Below, piece after piece: positions 13,801 to 20,774 of a stretch of 64,000 nt of DNA. Numbering within the stretch: position 1 is the first letter of the stretch; every line of letters begins with the position of its first letter. The stretch is from Macrosoma leucophasiata (lineage: Eukaryota; Arthropoda; Insecta; Lepidoptera; Hedylidae), in assembly GCA_036365455.1 (NCBI GenBank), contig JAWQUS010000016.1:19305001-19369000 (forward strand), given 5' to 3'. The position numbers and the translations under genes were made by a program. Below the pieces are notes generated by a model. The model had not been told where the DNA came from and searched no databases. It saw only the letters and a list, made by a program, of their open reading frames with translations.

Positions 13801-16800
13801 AAGCTTGGGAGGATTCACAAGATGCTATAGGTATATTTTGCGACCTTTCAAAGGCGTTTGACTACGTGGACCACAATACATTAATTGGCAAACTAGATCA
13901 TTATGGACTTGAAAATAAAGCTCTTCAACTTGTTCAATCTTACCTTAAGGATCGGGAACAAGTAGTTCAAGTGAATGGAGTCAAATCTCAAGGTGCAAAG
14001 ACAGGAATGGGTGTCCCACAGGGCTCAATATTAGGACCATTTCTGTTTTAGTCTACGTTAATGATTTACTTCATTTGATGTCTAACAGTATGCCCAAAAC
14101 AATTTTATTTGCAGACGATACTTCAATAGTTCAGACGAAATCCAGATTACGATATTGTAAATAAGGTCATAGGAGAAGTACATAAATGGTTTACTGTCAA
14201 TAATCTTGCACTGAATAGTAAAAAAACCAAATGTATCCGTTTCACCCTCCCTAATGTAAAAAGTAAAGAAGGAGACATTTTTATAAACAATGACGAAATT
14301 CAATTCGTTGATGACGCTACCTTCTTGGGAATAACCCTTGACTCGGAAGTTACAATGGGGACCACATATTAGGCAGTTAGCGAAACGTCTGAGTGCCGCA
14401 GCTTATGCTGTTAGAAAAATTAGGCAATTGACTGATATAGACACTGCAAGACTTGTTTATTTTAGCTATTTTCACAGTGTCATGTCCTATTGTATTTTAT
14501 TGTGGGATCAAGCGGCTGACATACAATCATCAATTTTTGTATTACAGAAGAGGGCCATTAGAGCGGTGTATAACTTACGTAGTTGTGATTCTTTGAAAGA
14601 ACTATTTAAAGAAATTAATATAATGACAGTCCCTTGCCATTACATCTATGAAAATATACTTTTCGCGAGGAAAAATTTACATCAGTTTGATAAAATCTCC
14701 GATAGGGATAGTTATAATATGAGGAATAAGAACAAGTTGTCTCTGTCAAGTTTTCGACTGACGAAAACTAATACATCTTTCCTAAAATATAGTGTAGAAT
14801 TTTATAACAAGATCCCATCCGGGATTGCTGAACTCACCGATAGTAAATTCAAAGCATTAATTAAACGCACTCTATGTAAAAAGGCTTACTATAAACTCGA
14901 GGACTATCTTAAGGATAGAAATGTTTGGCTAAATGCTGATCTAGCTCCACAAGGGTGTTAAATGTATTAATCAAAGTGTAATGTTGATATTATATTGTTA
15001 ATTGTAAGCTTTGTTTAAATTACGGAAAATTGTAAAAATATGCCTAAGAGATATTTTTAAAAGAGCCGACTGAGTTTTTTCCGGCAAGTTTTTCTCAGAT
15101 CATATTGGCCTTTGGAACTTTGCCGGTGAATGACAAAGAATGACTCTTTTTCTTTTCTTTTACTCTTTGTTATCAGTTTGTAAAGGGGAAATGAGACATT
15201 CTACTGATATACTTTTTACATTAGTTTATTACATTTAGTTTTATCTTAGTGATATTCTTGACTTTACATATATTTTTTATCTTGTTTGACATGTATATCA
15301 ATTGTTATTCACTTTAATTTATTTCGTTTGTTTTTACGTGTCATAAGAGGTGCCTGTCACCCTAAATGAATAAATGAGTTTCTGATTCTGATTCTATAAA
15401 GCATTCATTACTGGGGATAGTGCTCGAGTGCCGAAGGTTGACGACAGATAGCTGTTAGGGACTCCAGGGCGTAAGCACCACTCTCTAAAACTAATCTATC
15501 TGCAGCCAAATGGAACTGAACAACATCAGTACTACGAGTATTGTGTTCCAGATAGAAAGCAACGTATGATCTCGTAATAACCATCACAGATACACAACAA
15601 CTTAGGTCTTAGAGGTGGTAACGAATCTCCATTTTGACCTCTGGTTTTTGTGTGTAAAGGCTGCGGTCATCACTTAATATTCATGGCAACTACATGCTAA
15701 TTAGCCACCTCCGTTACAAGAAAACACTTTTTTACCACGCTGTTTACATTAACACGAGCAAAAACTCGATTATTACCAAAATTGGAATTTGTTTTGTCAC
15801 CCGTCACTTACGATATTACCGCATTCCGGAATAAATTCACCATATTTTGCATCATTTTGCATCATTTACAAACACGATTACTTAAGTATGCCATACATTA
15901 CATAGTATTGTCATATATTAACTGCCTCGAACATAAGCTGATTGACACGCGATGGGTTCCGTAGTAATTGTATTAACTAAAAAATCTATGCTTCACGACT
16001 GTATCCCCCCGAAAGAATAGACAGAGGCAAATGCATGATTCGCAGGTTACGTATAGCACAGGGAGACTTCTCAAAAACCAACCAAGTACGAGTCGGACAC
16101 GCGCACCGAGGGCTCCGTAAAAACCTGTAGGCATAATAATGAAAATATTTGTATTATACATGATGGTTCCTAAAAATTTACGGTTGTCGCAATTTTTCCA
16201 TTATCTGTGCTATAAGACGTTGTTTCGTACCAAATTTCTGAGTTCACAGGAAGTACCCTGTAGGCATTGATTTCCTTGCAAGTTTAAAATAATTGCGGCA
16301 TAAATGAAAATCTTTCTTATTGCAGTGGCTTAGAAGTTTATTTTTTCAGATCTCCAAGGGACACTACTGTCCCTTTGCTTATTTGCCTTACTGTACCGTC
16401 TTCGTCTTCAAGTCTACACTTGAGTATCTATTTGATATAAGTTTCAGCTTAATACCTCCACGCATTCCGGAGAAAAATGATCTTGACAGACAGACAGACG
16501 GACGGATGGACGGACAACAAAGTGATCCTATGAGGGTTTCGTTTTTTCCTTTCGAGGTGCGGAAGAGTAAAATAGGGGAAATACCAGTAGTATTAGCGAC
16601 AAAAATGAAAGCACACGGAAATAGGTGCTGTTGTAAACATTTCACCTAGGTATCCAGGCACTTAGGTACCTTCGAAAACGAAGTGACTTGACGAAACTGC
16701 AAGGGTGCTTTAAAGGCTACGAGACCCTAAAAAAAAAAGTAAATATTATGTATAGTGAAACAAACGATCATGGTACTACATACTAATTCGTATACATCAT

Positions 16801-19281
16801 AAGATATCACATTAATTTATGAAATTCTTCGTCATGGGGCATCTAATTTACACATTTAATAGTAGGGGAGCCCGAGAGGGGATTTTCGCAGTTGCTCGAG
16901 CGCGTCAGTTTAAGGAAATGGGTGATAGCTGACCTTGTTAAGTATCTCGACCAAACCTGAGCTGTATATGATATAAAGGCGCGCTCTTAGGGCAACTGTT
17001 CAAAATTTTCAATAACCTGTCATGAGGATTTCCTGACGATCCTTTGAGGAGAAGGAGGAGCGTTGATCCTTCCTTCCAAATCTGTCGATATTTAGAAAGG
17101 ATCATCACTTTGATTTGTGTTCCATTTGCCCAAACAAACTAACTGTGACGGAGCTCGCGGGCGTAGGCACCACCGCATTACCTGTTATACTTGCCGCTAA
17201 ATGGTAGTGTTCAGCACTGTCGTGTTCCGGTCAGGTTGTAATGTAAGGCTCTGTAATTTCCGGCATTTCCTTAGGAGTGGTGAAGCATCTGCATTTCGAC
17301 CTTGGTCTTTTAGTGGGTGTTTTATGCTGCAGTCATCACTTAACATCAATGTAAACTGCATGCTTGTTTGCCACTTCCATAACATAAAAAAAACAAACAT
17401 TCACACTTTCATCATGAACAATGCTTGGATTCGCTTATTTCGTTGAGTGGCAAGGTAAGGTGCAATAGCTTGACGCGCTGCGGTGTGTCCTTTTTATAGC
17501 CCGCCCACAGTGTATCTCTTTACGAGAAACCCTTTTGCTGGCTTAGTTACACTTCTTTTCTTTTTCAACTTCACTCTCTTTCTTTTCTTTTTTACTTTAA
17601 TCAGTTTTTACTCGCATGTGTTTTTGCGAAAAAATATAAATATTACAAATATTATGCTACTAAGGCGAGTCCACCTCACATTTGGTCGCTTTTTAGGGTT
17701 CCGTAGTAAACAAGGAACCCTTATAGTTTGGCCATGTCCGTCTGTCTGTCGATCTGTCCGTCCACGGTTTAGCGCAAAAACAATTGGTACTAGAGACTTG
17801 AAATTTGGCACAAATATACATCTTTCTCACGCCGACATAGTGGTAGAATAAAAACATGAAATATTAAATTATTTAGGGTACCCCTATATAAACCGCGCGG
17901 ATATTTTTTTTATTTTTTGTTTTCTATATATTGTGGGACTTAGTCGGATAGGTCTTCAAATTCACTCGCACATGTCATTGCTAAAATATCAAAATATGAC
18001 AAACATAATTTATTTCCACAACTTGCTCATTGAGGATCGGATGTCAAGGAGATCATTTTGTTGTAGAACGACCTACATTGCAGACGAAGACGTGTGCTCA
18101 ACTAGTGGTGATGAGTGACCCCGACACGGTGGTAGACCAGTGGGGCGCGGGTCGGAGTGGACTGGACCGCGTCAGAACCATGGTTTTCAGTCCTGATGGG
18201 ACCAAACTTGGTATTGTTTTTTATTTTTGGTGATTTTTTTGATTTCTTATTTTTATTACTGGTAGGCACCACCACATTACCATATATATTGACGACCCGG
18301 TTAGTCCAACGGTGTGAGTTGGCCGTTTGATTCGAAGGGTAGCGGGTTCGATCCCCGCACCGGGACAAATGTTTGTATGGCCTACAGGTATTTGTTTCGG
18401 GTCTGGGTGTTTGTGTATGTGTTGTGTGTGTACAACGGCACCCACGATACAGGTTTATACCTACTGTGGGGCTGTGAGTGTAAGCGTATTTTATTTTTTT
18501 ATTTATTATTTATATATATAATATACCTGCCACTAAATGATAGTGTTCAGCACTATCGTGTTCCGGTCAGGTGGTAATGTACGGCCCTGTAATTTCCGAC
18601 ACAGAGGCATTTTGACCTTGGTCTTTGTGTGGGTGTCTATAGGCTGCAGTCATCACTTAACATCAATGTGAAATACAAGCCTGTTTGTCACTTTAATTAC
18701 ATAAAAAAATATATAAAAACGACGTATACCTAAGCATACAGTTTACGTAAAAAACCATAGATCTCAATGCATATACTGCAACAGTAATGTACATACTACA
18801 ATAATGCACTGATTTTAATGACTCTGATGTCATTAAAATCAGTGCATTATTGTAGAAGATAGAAAAGATTCAAAAATACAAATTTGTAAATTTTTTGCAC
18901 AGAGAATCTAATAGTTTTTTTAGCGTCAAGTATATTAGGTAATGCGGGGGTGGCTACGCCCGCGAGCTCTGTCACTGGAGCTCTACCACCAGTAAATATA
19001 TATATACATGTATATATATGTGTACACTTATAGATACGAGTATGTAGAATAAATCTGTTTTCAGTTATTATTCACTTTTGAATGGTGGTTTTTGAAGCCA
19101 GTAGGTATTATATTTTAAGTTTTTATGTTTTTGCACAGCAACAGCAACATCAGACGAAGACCTGATCATCTGGAATTTTCTGCCAGAAGATAATAAGAAG
19201 AAGAAGAAGACGAAATGCAGAAGATTCTCTGCTATCCCTGTTTACTTAGACAAAGCCATGCATGGTTTTTCCCTTCGATGA
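1753..19281 (+). CDS. cort: cortex, Cdc20/Fizzy-family WD40 protein (5' partial, 8 coding exons)
   Basis: Coding exons are 1753-1869, 3482-3668, 8609-8769, 9850-9998, 12031-12241, 13318-13516, 18067-18210 and 19139-19281. They total 1311 nt, that is 436 codons plus TGA, and the phases (0,1,0,2,0,1,1) fit at every junction. The product looks like a Cdc20/Cdh1-type activator of the anaphase-promoting complex. It has a C-box-like DRFVVPR (residues 9-15), the inter-domain stretch ILDLPTYSYAAFPELLDW, WD40 blades with WSPTG, WHPWRSALLGVG and FSPDGTKL, and a terminal Leu-Arg in place of the family's Ile-Arg tail. In Drosophila cortex acts in female meiosis. In Lepidoptera the locus controls wing colour pattern, although recent work credits a nearby lncRNA and microRNA for much of that. 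No start codon is seen, so a short upstream exon is likely missing. The cortex identity rests on domain order and on strong divergence from canonical Cdc20; fzy or fzr is less likely. Confidence 0.93.
1902..2372. mobile_element. MITE with 14-bp terminal inverted repeats, interrupted by SA
   Basis: The ends are perfect inverted repeats: TAGTGTTGCCCAAA at 1902 and its complement ending at 2372. The interior has CTTGGTCTTGC repeats. An SA copy (about 1997-2301) sits inside it, flanked by the 7-bp duplication AGTCTTG (1990-1996 and 2302-2308). The MITE is therefore older than the SA insertion. It begins 33 bp after the donor of the first visible cortex exon. Confidence 0.8.
1997..2301 (-). mobile_element. 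SA SINE-like element, full length
   Basis: Read on the minus strand it runs from GGTGGTAGAGCTCCAGTGAC to a poly(A) tail (the T run at 2000-2017), about 300 bp in all. The flanking AGTCTTG duplication shows insertion by target-primed retrotransposition. The 5' 45 bp can fold: GGTGGT pairs with ACCACC and GAGCTCC with GGAGCTC. I see no clear tRNA B box. Confidence 0.85.
2374..2458 (+). repeat. Repeat family E copy
   Basis: It shares GTATGTAT-TTCACGCCA, CAGAGAGTGTA and CGCCAGATATCCCGG with copies at 13145-13290 (inverted) and 37747-37880. It is a short non-coding interspersed repeat. Confidence 0.65.
2463..2788 (-). mobile_element. SA element interrupted by a 114-bp insertion
   Basis: The minus-strand SA tail and body run 2463-2633. 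The match resumes with the next part of the family (CCACCTGACCGGAACAC) at 2748 and fades near 2788. Bases 2634-2747 are foreign to SA and are not recognised. Confidence 0.75.
2796..3080 (-). mobile_element. SA element, full length
   Basis: A complete minus-strand copy, from the T run (poly(A) tail) at 2796 to CCACCAGT at 3080. It is colinear with the family throughout. Confidence 0.88.
3195..3258 (-). repeat. SA 5' end fragment
   Basis: About 60 bp of the SA head in minus orientation (GCGGTGGTGCCTACACCCGC), with a divergent end. Confidence 0.65.
3482..3668 (+). CDS. cort: cortex coding exon b (linker before the propeller)
   Basis: The acceptor is attgattgcag and the donor is gtgagt at 3669. 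The 187 nt give 62 codons plus one base. The exon runs from FPKYLQQKKYASYLDEALGL to SILDLPTYSYAA and corresponds to the Cdc20 linker that carries RKI...KVLDAPxL before the propeller. The KRYLLSADSILDLP portion holds the recognisable family signature. It joins exon c through a split Phe codon. Confidence 0.9.
3687..3768 (-). repeat. SA 3' tail fragment
   Basis: Minus-strand SA tail (GGTGGCAAACAAGCATGTAG) that breaks off after about 80 bp. It lies 18 bp past the donor of cortex exon b. Confidence 0.7.
3808..4063. mobile_element. MITE with long inverted arms
   Basis: A 256-bp element whose outer ~90 bp arms are inverted copies of each other. Shared text is TACAGT...CAACAAT...AATATTGCACATCGAGCC, then an inner CGTAGAGCGTTATCTCT. 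A second member with the same arms is at 47375-47623. No open frame is present, so it is non-autonomous. Confidence 0.8.
4064..4543. other. Intron stretch without recognised features
   Basis: Lies in the cortex intron between exons b and c. Six-frame reading shows no long open frame, and I see no repeat match elsewhere in the window. Confidence 0.4.
4544..4576 (-). repeat. LINE 3' tail fragment, inverted
   Basis: AGAATCAGAATCAGAAATTT... is the reverse complement of the 3' end of the LINE at 13621-15397, which finishes in TTTCTGATTCTGATTCT. A 5'-truncated minus-strand LINE insertion is the likely origin. Confidence 0.6.
4591..5322 (+). pseudogene. LINE endonuclease C-terminal part and linker
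   Basis: A 243-residue frame starting inside the endonuclease. SDHKQLY is the last conserved motif of the apurinic-type endonuclease of LINEs. The frame ends by a one-base shift near a T run at about 5287-5293: the other frame continues through KIPQNYHSNSD into the reverse transcriptase. The shift and the missing N-terminus make it non-functional as it stands. Confidence 0.8.
5330..6925 (+). pseudogene. LINE reverse transcriptase
   Basis: The open frame covers the whole RT domain. Visible motifs are SSTGLDGINTKSIK, NYRPVSVLPVLSKVFER, EQYGFRPKSST, FIDLKKAFDTVSHQKLL, IPQGSILGPLMFLIYMN, and the catalytic LYADDT with its Asp pair. The C-terminal part ends in NKLPNDVKE...FKNKLKSYI, typical of Jockey/CR1-like elements. 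The frame is intact for over 500 codons, so the insertion is fairly young. A single upstream frameshift separates it from the endonuclease. Confidence 0.88.
7256..7910 (+). repeat. Family MB fragment (7452-7618) in otherwise plain intron
   Basis: 7452-7618 matches MB: TAGCAACCGGGACCGACGG, then GTCACCCATCACACACC and GCTTAACCGAGTAGATCGC. The other parts show nothing recognisable. Confidence 0.65.
7911..8312 (+). mobile_element. Family MB interspersed repeat
   Basis: Starts TAATGGCAACCCATTATACG and GTCCCACTGCTGGG, passes GGAGGCCTGGAGCTTACTCC, and ends with GAGTAGATCGC and a 'GCCACGGGGCCATGC' type end that is tandemly echoed (8242-8310). Other copies are at 7452, 10118 (inverted) and 58306. The head resembles 3' ends of lepidopteran RTE-type LINEs; that link is inference. 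Confidence 0.7.
8313..8608. other. Intron end before cortex exon c
   Basis: AT-rich with no repeat recognised. A polypyrimidine stretch precedes the acceptor at 8608. Confidence 0.4.
8609..8769 (+). CDS. cort: cortex coding exon c (first WD40 blade)
   Basis: The acceptor is ttctattcag and the donor is gtaatt at 8770. The 161 nt restore phase 0. The exon encodes PELLDWSNCNILVAALG, the equivalent of Cdc20 'LNLLDWSSxNVLAVALG', then WCWRTQSL and CKFDPQGELLA, which is the start of the next blade. A SINE-like copy (8852-9104) lies 80 bp downstream in the intron. Confidence 0.92.
8852..9104 (-). mobile_element. SA element
   Basis: Minus-strand copy from the T run at 8852 to CCGTCACTGGAG. It has a few internal deletions compared with the family. 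Confidence 0.85.
9105..9849. other. Intron with a decayed SC-like SINE
   Basis: About 9540-9680 carries weak SC text (GTATCATATCGGTTGCATTA and GAGACTTCAGTAGCCTAAT). The remainder of the c-d intron is AT-rich without recognised features. Confidence 0.4.
9850..9998 (+). CDS. cort: cortex coding exon d
   Basis: The acceptor is ttcgcacag and the donor is gtgagt at 9999. The 149 nt give 49 codons plus two bases. The exon encodes LGTDMKLVEIHNNML, a Cys-rich segment SCCRCEVV, and ITAVDWSPTGNSFVT, which matches the 'V..L.WSPDG..LA.G' start of a Cdc20 blade. The Cys cluster is not part of the canonical Cdc20 pattern. Confidence 0.9.
10118..10458 (-). mobile_element. Family MB copy, inverted
   Basis: Minus-strand MB: GCGCATGGCCCTGCGGCTGG at the left, CGGTCCCAGTTGCTATCGAT in the middle, and CCCAGCAGTGGGACGTAT at the right. 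An open frame over it is a shadow of the repeat. Confidence 0.7.
10551..10914 (+). repeat. Tandem pair of K repeats, 182-bp period
   Basis: Units start ACTAGCGGCCCGCCCCGG at 10551 and at 10733. They differ at only about two positions over 182 bp, so the duplication is recent. A K pair in tandem also occurs at 59011-59376 but is more diverged. Confidence 0.85.
10914..10948 (+). repeat. (AAGAT)n microsatellite
   Basis: Seven perfect AAGAT units joining the second K unit to the next diverged one. Confidence 0.95.
11458..11752. other. Intron without firm features
   Basis: No coding or clear repeat match. About 11690-11740 (CTGACGTTTCAGTCGC) resembles common lepidopteran repeat text, but I see no second copy here. 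Confidence 0.35.
11753..12010 (-). mobile_element. SA element next to cortex exon e
   Basis: A minus-strand copy from the T run at 11753 to CTCTACCACCA at 12010. Its 5' head points at the exon, whose acceptor AG is at 12029-12030. Only 20 bp of non-SA sequence remains before the exon. Confidence 0.85.
12031..12241 (+). CDS. cort: cortex coding exon e
   Basis: The acceptor is tccacccag and the donor is gtaatt at 12242. The 211 nt complete a split Thr codon and end in phase 0 at WIIK. The exon encodes GCSWGMVVSFSRQAEL and a WD-like stretch VARVSPDARYVAVAAVNS followed by LLTWPDLELFSTL. An antisense SINE ends at 12010, so almost the whole upstream splice region, probably including the branch site, is SINE-derived or within 20 bp of it. 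Confidence 0.9.
12242..12880. other. Intron with weak internal repeats and a GC-rich inverted repeat
   Basis: About 12440-12590 has four loose copies of ACAACCAGTTGGAC. 12642-12786 is bounded by an 18-bp perfect inverted repeat, GACCGCGCGCCGCCGCGG, in AT-rich surroundings. No gene is supported. Confidence 0.5.
12880..13112 (+). repeat. LINE 3' tail
   Basis: Contains TTCCAATAGGG, CGCGGGATG, ACTGTTGTAGGCATCTTTGG and GTCCAGCAGTTAACGTC and ends in ATGATGATAC. A related copy is at 57975-58165. This style of end (GGGGAAGG...CAGCAG..GACGTC plus ATG repeats) is common to lepidopteran LINE 3' ends; the class is inferred. Confidence 0.55.
13145..13290 (-). repeat. Repeat family E copy before cortex exon f
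   Basis: Inverted relative to 37747-37880. Shares GAGGCACGAGAGGTTTGTCA, CGGGATATCTGGCGC and CCTGGCGTGAAGATACATAC. It ends about 28 bp before the exon acceptor. Confidence 0.7.
13318..13516 (+). CDS. cort: cortex coding exon f
   Basis: The acceptor is aatccacag and the donor is gtatgt at 13517. The 199 nt give 66 codons plus one base. TIAWHPWRSALLGVGAETG is the best family match in the gene: Cdc20 proteins have 'AWCPWQxxxLATGGGTxD' here. VVLWDAP and GELVISLWNS follow as blade ends. Repeat family E finishes about 28 bp before the acceptor. Confidence 0.93.
13621..15397 (+). mobile_element. Degenerate non-LTR retrotransposon in the cortex f-g intron
   Basis: The RT is broken by frameshifts. 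Visible pieces are NDYRPVYILPVLSKVFE near 13640, an open part 13746-14051 with FCDLSKAFDYVDHNTL and GVPQGSILGP, FADDT near 14115, and the C-terminal frame 14338-14961. The 3' UTR ends in TTTCTGATTCTGATTCT. A related broken copy lies at 41425-42825. It is 5' truncated and cannot be active. Confidence 0.87.
15460..15728 (+). repeat. Diverged SA-related copy (old subfamily)
   Basis: Colinear with SA but diverged: CAGGGCGTAAGCACCAC, AATCTATCTGCAGCC, TTAGGTCTTAGAGGTGG and GGCTGCGGTCATCACTTAAT. The AATCTATCTGC form is shared with copies at 39291, 48075 and 59377, which defines an older subfamily. Confidence 0.7.
16066..16738 (+). repeat. Repeat family G copy
   Basis: Starts near CCAAGTACGAGTCGGACACG and ends near GAGACCCTAAAAA, with a CAGACAGACGGACGG simple repeat at about 16488-16518. 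Fragments occur at 17690-17905 (inverted) and 30094-30200 (CCAAGTGCGAGTCGGACTCG). The open frames over it are not gene-like. Confidence 0.65.
16739..17144. other. Intron without firm features
   Basis: Part of the cortex f-g intron. 16862-16990 (GGGGAGCCCGAGAGGGGATT) has the look of an interspersed repeat but has no second copy in this window. Confidence 0.35.
17145..17393 (+). mobile_element. SA element
   Basis: Plus-strand copy, missing the first ~18 bp of the head and with a short internal deletion near 17260. It ends CATAACATAAAAAAAAC. Confidence 0.85.
17690..17905 (-). repeat. Repeat family G fragment
   Basis: Inverted G text: TTAGGGTTCCGTAGTAAACA and a GTCCGTCTGTCTGTCGATCT simple repeat. 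Bases 17906-18066 up to cortex exon g show nothing else. Confidence 0.6.
18067..18210 (+). CDS. cort: cortex coding exon g
   Basis: I chose the acceptor cattttgttgtag just before 18067 because it gives the required phase (G|AA) and has a good pyrimidine tract. A second in-frame acceptor at 18106 is weaker and cannot be excluded. An AG at 18082-18083 would be out of frame. The exon encodes AQLVVMSDPDTVVDQW and LDRVRTMVFSPDGTKL, which corresponds to the Cdc20 stretch 'HTSRVLxMxMSPDGxTV'. It ends with one base of a split Ala codon. Confidence 0.85.
18258..18709 (+). mobile_element. SA element split by an SB SINE
   Basis: The SA head (GGTAGGCACCACCACATTACC) breaks at 18282 and resumes at about 18520 with TAATATACCTGCCACTAAAT, exactly the next part of SA. 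The intervening DNA is the tRNA-derived SB element. It lies in the last cortex intron. Confidence 0.85.
18291..18519 (+). mobile_element. SB tRNA-derived SINE inside SA
   Basis: The tRNA-like head (18294-18367) has an A-box-like region near GGTTAGTCCAACGG and the B box GGTTCGATCC, closing with CACCGGGACA. A body follows (TTTCGGGTCTGGGTGTTTGTG), then a T/A-rich tail. A second copy is at 21756-21950. Confidence 0.85.
18796..18855. repeat. Perfect 27-bp hairpin in last cortex intron
   Basis: Left arm 18796-18822 and right arm 18829-18855 are perfect reverse complements around the 6-nt loop TCTGAT. The arm includes AATAATGCACTGATTTTAAT. Confidence 0.9.
18921..18993 (-). repeat. SA 5' head fragment
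   Basis: Minus-strand SA head ending CTCTACCACCAGT, followed by a short TATA-rich run to about 19025. It lies in the last cortex intron. Confidence 0.8.
19139..19281 (+). CDS. cort: cortex last coding exon
   Basis: The acceptor is ttttgcacag and the exon ends with TGA at 19279-19281. It encodes ATATSDEDLIIWNF, the last WD blade (Cdc20: 'SAAADETLRFW'), a Lys-rich run (DNKKKKKTK) and a C-terminus ending GFSLR. Fizzy-family activators end in Ile-Arg, the 'IR tail' that docks on the anaphase-promoting complex; Leu-Arg is a conservative variant. Only one base of the Ala codon comes from the previous exon. Confidence 0.92.
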
Positions 19282-19347
19282 TTAATTTAATTATTATTTT
19301 GTTATATGTTGCACTGGATGTAATTTATAATATTTTTTAATGTTGGA

Positions 19348-19353
19348 AATAAA
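19348..19353 (+). promoter_or_regulatory. cortex poly(A) signal
   Basis: AATAAA lies 67 bp after the cortex stop codon and is followed by a T/G-rich stretch, as expected for a cleavage site near 19370. The 3' UTR would be only about 90 nt. A SINE-like copy begins at 19403, just beyond the predicted cleavage site. Confidence 0.7.
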
Positions 19354-19402
19354 TTTTTGTATGACATTTTGTTTTATTTGACCAATCATATATATAAATT
19401 TT

Positions 19403-19690
19403 TACTGGTGGTAGAGCTTCAGTGACGGAGCTCGCGGGCGTAGGCACCACCGCATTACCTAATATACTTGCCGCTAAATGGTAGTGTTCAGCACTATCGT
19501 GTTCCGGTCAGGTGGTAATGTACGGCTCTGTAATTTCCGGCACAGAGGCATAACACCTCAGGCCTCAGGAGTGGTAACGCATCTGCATTTTGACCTTGGT
19601 CTTCATGTGGGTGTCTATAGGTTGCAGTCATCACTTAACATCAATGTGACTGCACGCTTGTTTGCCACGCCCATTACATAAAAAAAAAAA
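19403..19690 (+). mobile_element. SA element just past the cortex 3' end
   Basis: Full-length plus-strand copy from ACTGGTGGTAGAGC to a 10-A tail. It begins about 30 bp after the likely cleavage site, in the same orientation as cortex. Confidence 0.88.
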
Positions 19691-19952
19691 TCAAGTCTTC
19701 GTCTTATTCACGATTTATACGCCATAACTTGTCCTAAGAGCACGGAGCAAAAGTTTTTTTTCCGGATATAAGCAATAATTTGTATAATGATATGTTTTTC
19801 TTCATCATAAGCAAAAAAACAATATTAATCCAATTTAAATACTTTTAAACCATTTTCAGTATTAACGTACCTACCAAATTAATATGCCAATTTTTTTTAC
19901 CTATGTCAATAATAGTATAGAAGTTAATAAGATCTACTACTTCTACTACTAC
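19691..19952. other. Intergenic stretch, nothing recognised
   Basis: AT-rich, with no repeat or gene match seen. Confidence 0.4.
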
Positions 19953-20176
19953 TGCCTCAGTAGCCTAGTGGACTAGTGGTATCAGGCCACAACTGAGCCG
20001 CTGGGGTCCTGGGGTCGATTATTTTCTGGAAGTTTCCCAGTACCTCGGAGTCTAGTAATATGCTTGGAAGTGTCAACAGGCTCGCCACCTGTTACATGGG
20101 CCAATGTAGAAGAAGCACGTAGCGATGTGTGCAAGTAACTCTTTCTGCCTACCCCATAAGAGTGTTGGACGTACAT
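19953..20176 (+). mobile_element. SD tRNA-derived SINE-like copy
   Basis: Head GCCTCAGTAGCCTAGTGG, then a decayed B-box area (GGGGTCGATTATT). Body text ends TCTTTCTGCCTACCCCATAA. Related inverted fragments are at 21088-21135 and 57625-57706. Confidence 0.6.
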
Positions 20177-20765
20177 AATAAAAATAAATAATGCTTAGTC
20201 GCCACTCTCGACTCTCGACACTCTCATAGGATAGTATAAAAAATCCACGCTTAAGTAATGCATCATTCAAGCTATTACGTTATCTTTAATACACTAAGAT
20301 ACTGATAAAGCTTAAGAACACATAATGCTTGTCCATATTCTGTTTTAACACAACCAGTGTGGCCAAACTGACGCAGCCGCATATAATTCTCGCAGATACT
20401 AAAATAGAATATAAATGTTCTGCTCAATTTATTGATATGTTTATAGCAACGGAACACTAATATACTAGATATTCCCAGTAATAAATGTTGGTATAGTTAA
20501 TGTCTTACCGGGATTAATTTATCCTTCAATTCTCGCGGTCGTGAGCAAGTAATATTTAGTTAAAATACACCCAGTTCTAAAGTTTTCAAGTGCGTTTAAA
20601 TCTTGAGGTTTCCATTTGCTAGGTAGTTAAACTGTTGGAATATAATAAAAAGGGGAATGGATTGTGGATAGTGTACTTTTTAAAGGATAGGCAATAGATA
20701 ATGCATGCATTTAAGAATTAATGCAAATACCCACGATTCATAGGTTATGTCTTGTCCTATGCAAT
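20177..20765. other. Intergenic stretch
   Basis: No gene is supported. About 20698-20750 (ATGCATGCATTTAAG, ACCCACGATTCATAGG) resembles the loop of the MD foldbacks. Confidence 0.4.
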
Positions 20766-20774
20766 GGGTACCGT

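Noticed and set aside
17925..17955. GGGACTTAGT resembling the complement of part of miR-193, a known effector microRNA of this locus
   Set aside because: Only about ten bases agree, the seed part does not match, and no hairpin surrounds it.
18084..18210. Alternative acceptor of cortex exon g at 18082-18083 (ttgcag)
   Set aside because: It gives the wrong phase and an early stop with the preceding exon; 18067 fits.
19478..19681. Recurrent frames reading VFSTIVFRSGGNVRLCNFRHRG in SA copies
   Set aside because: They are translations of the SA repeat and are broken in most copies.
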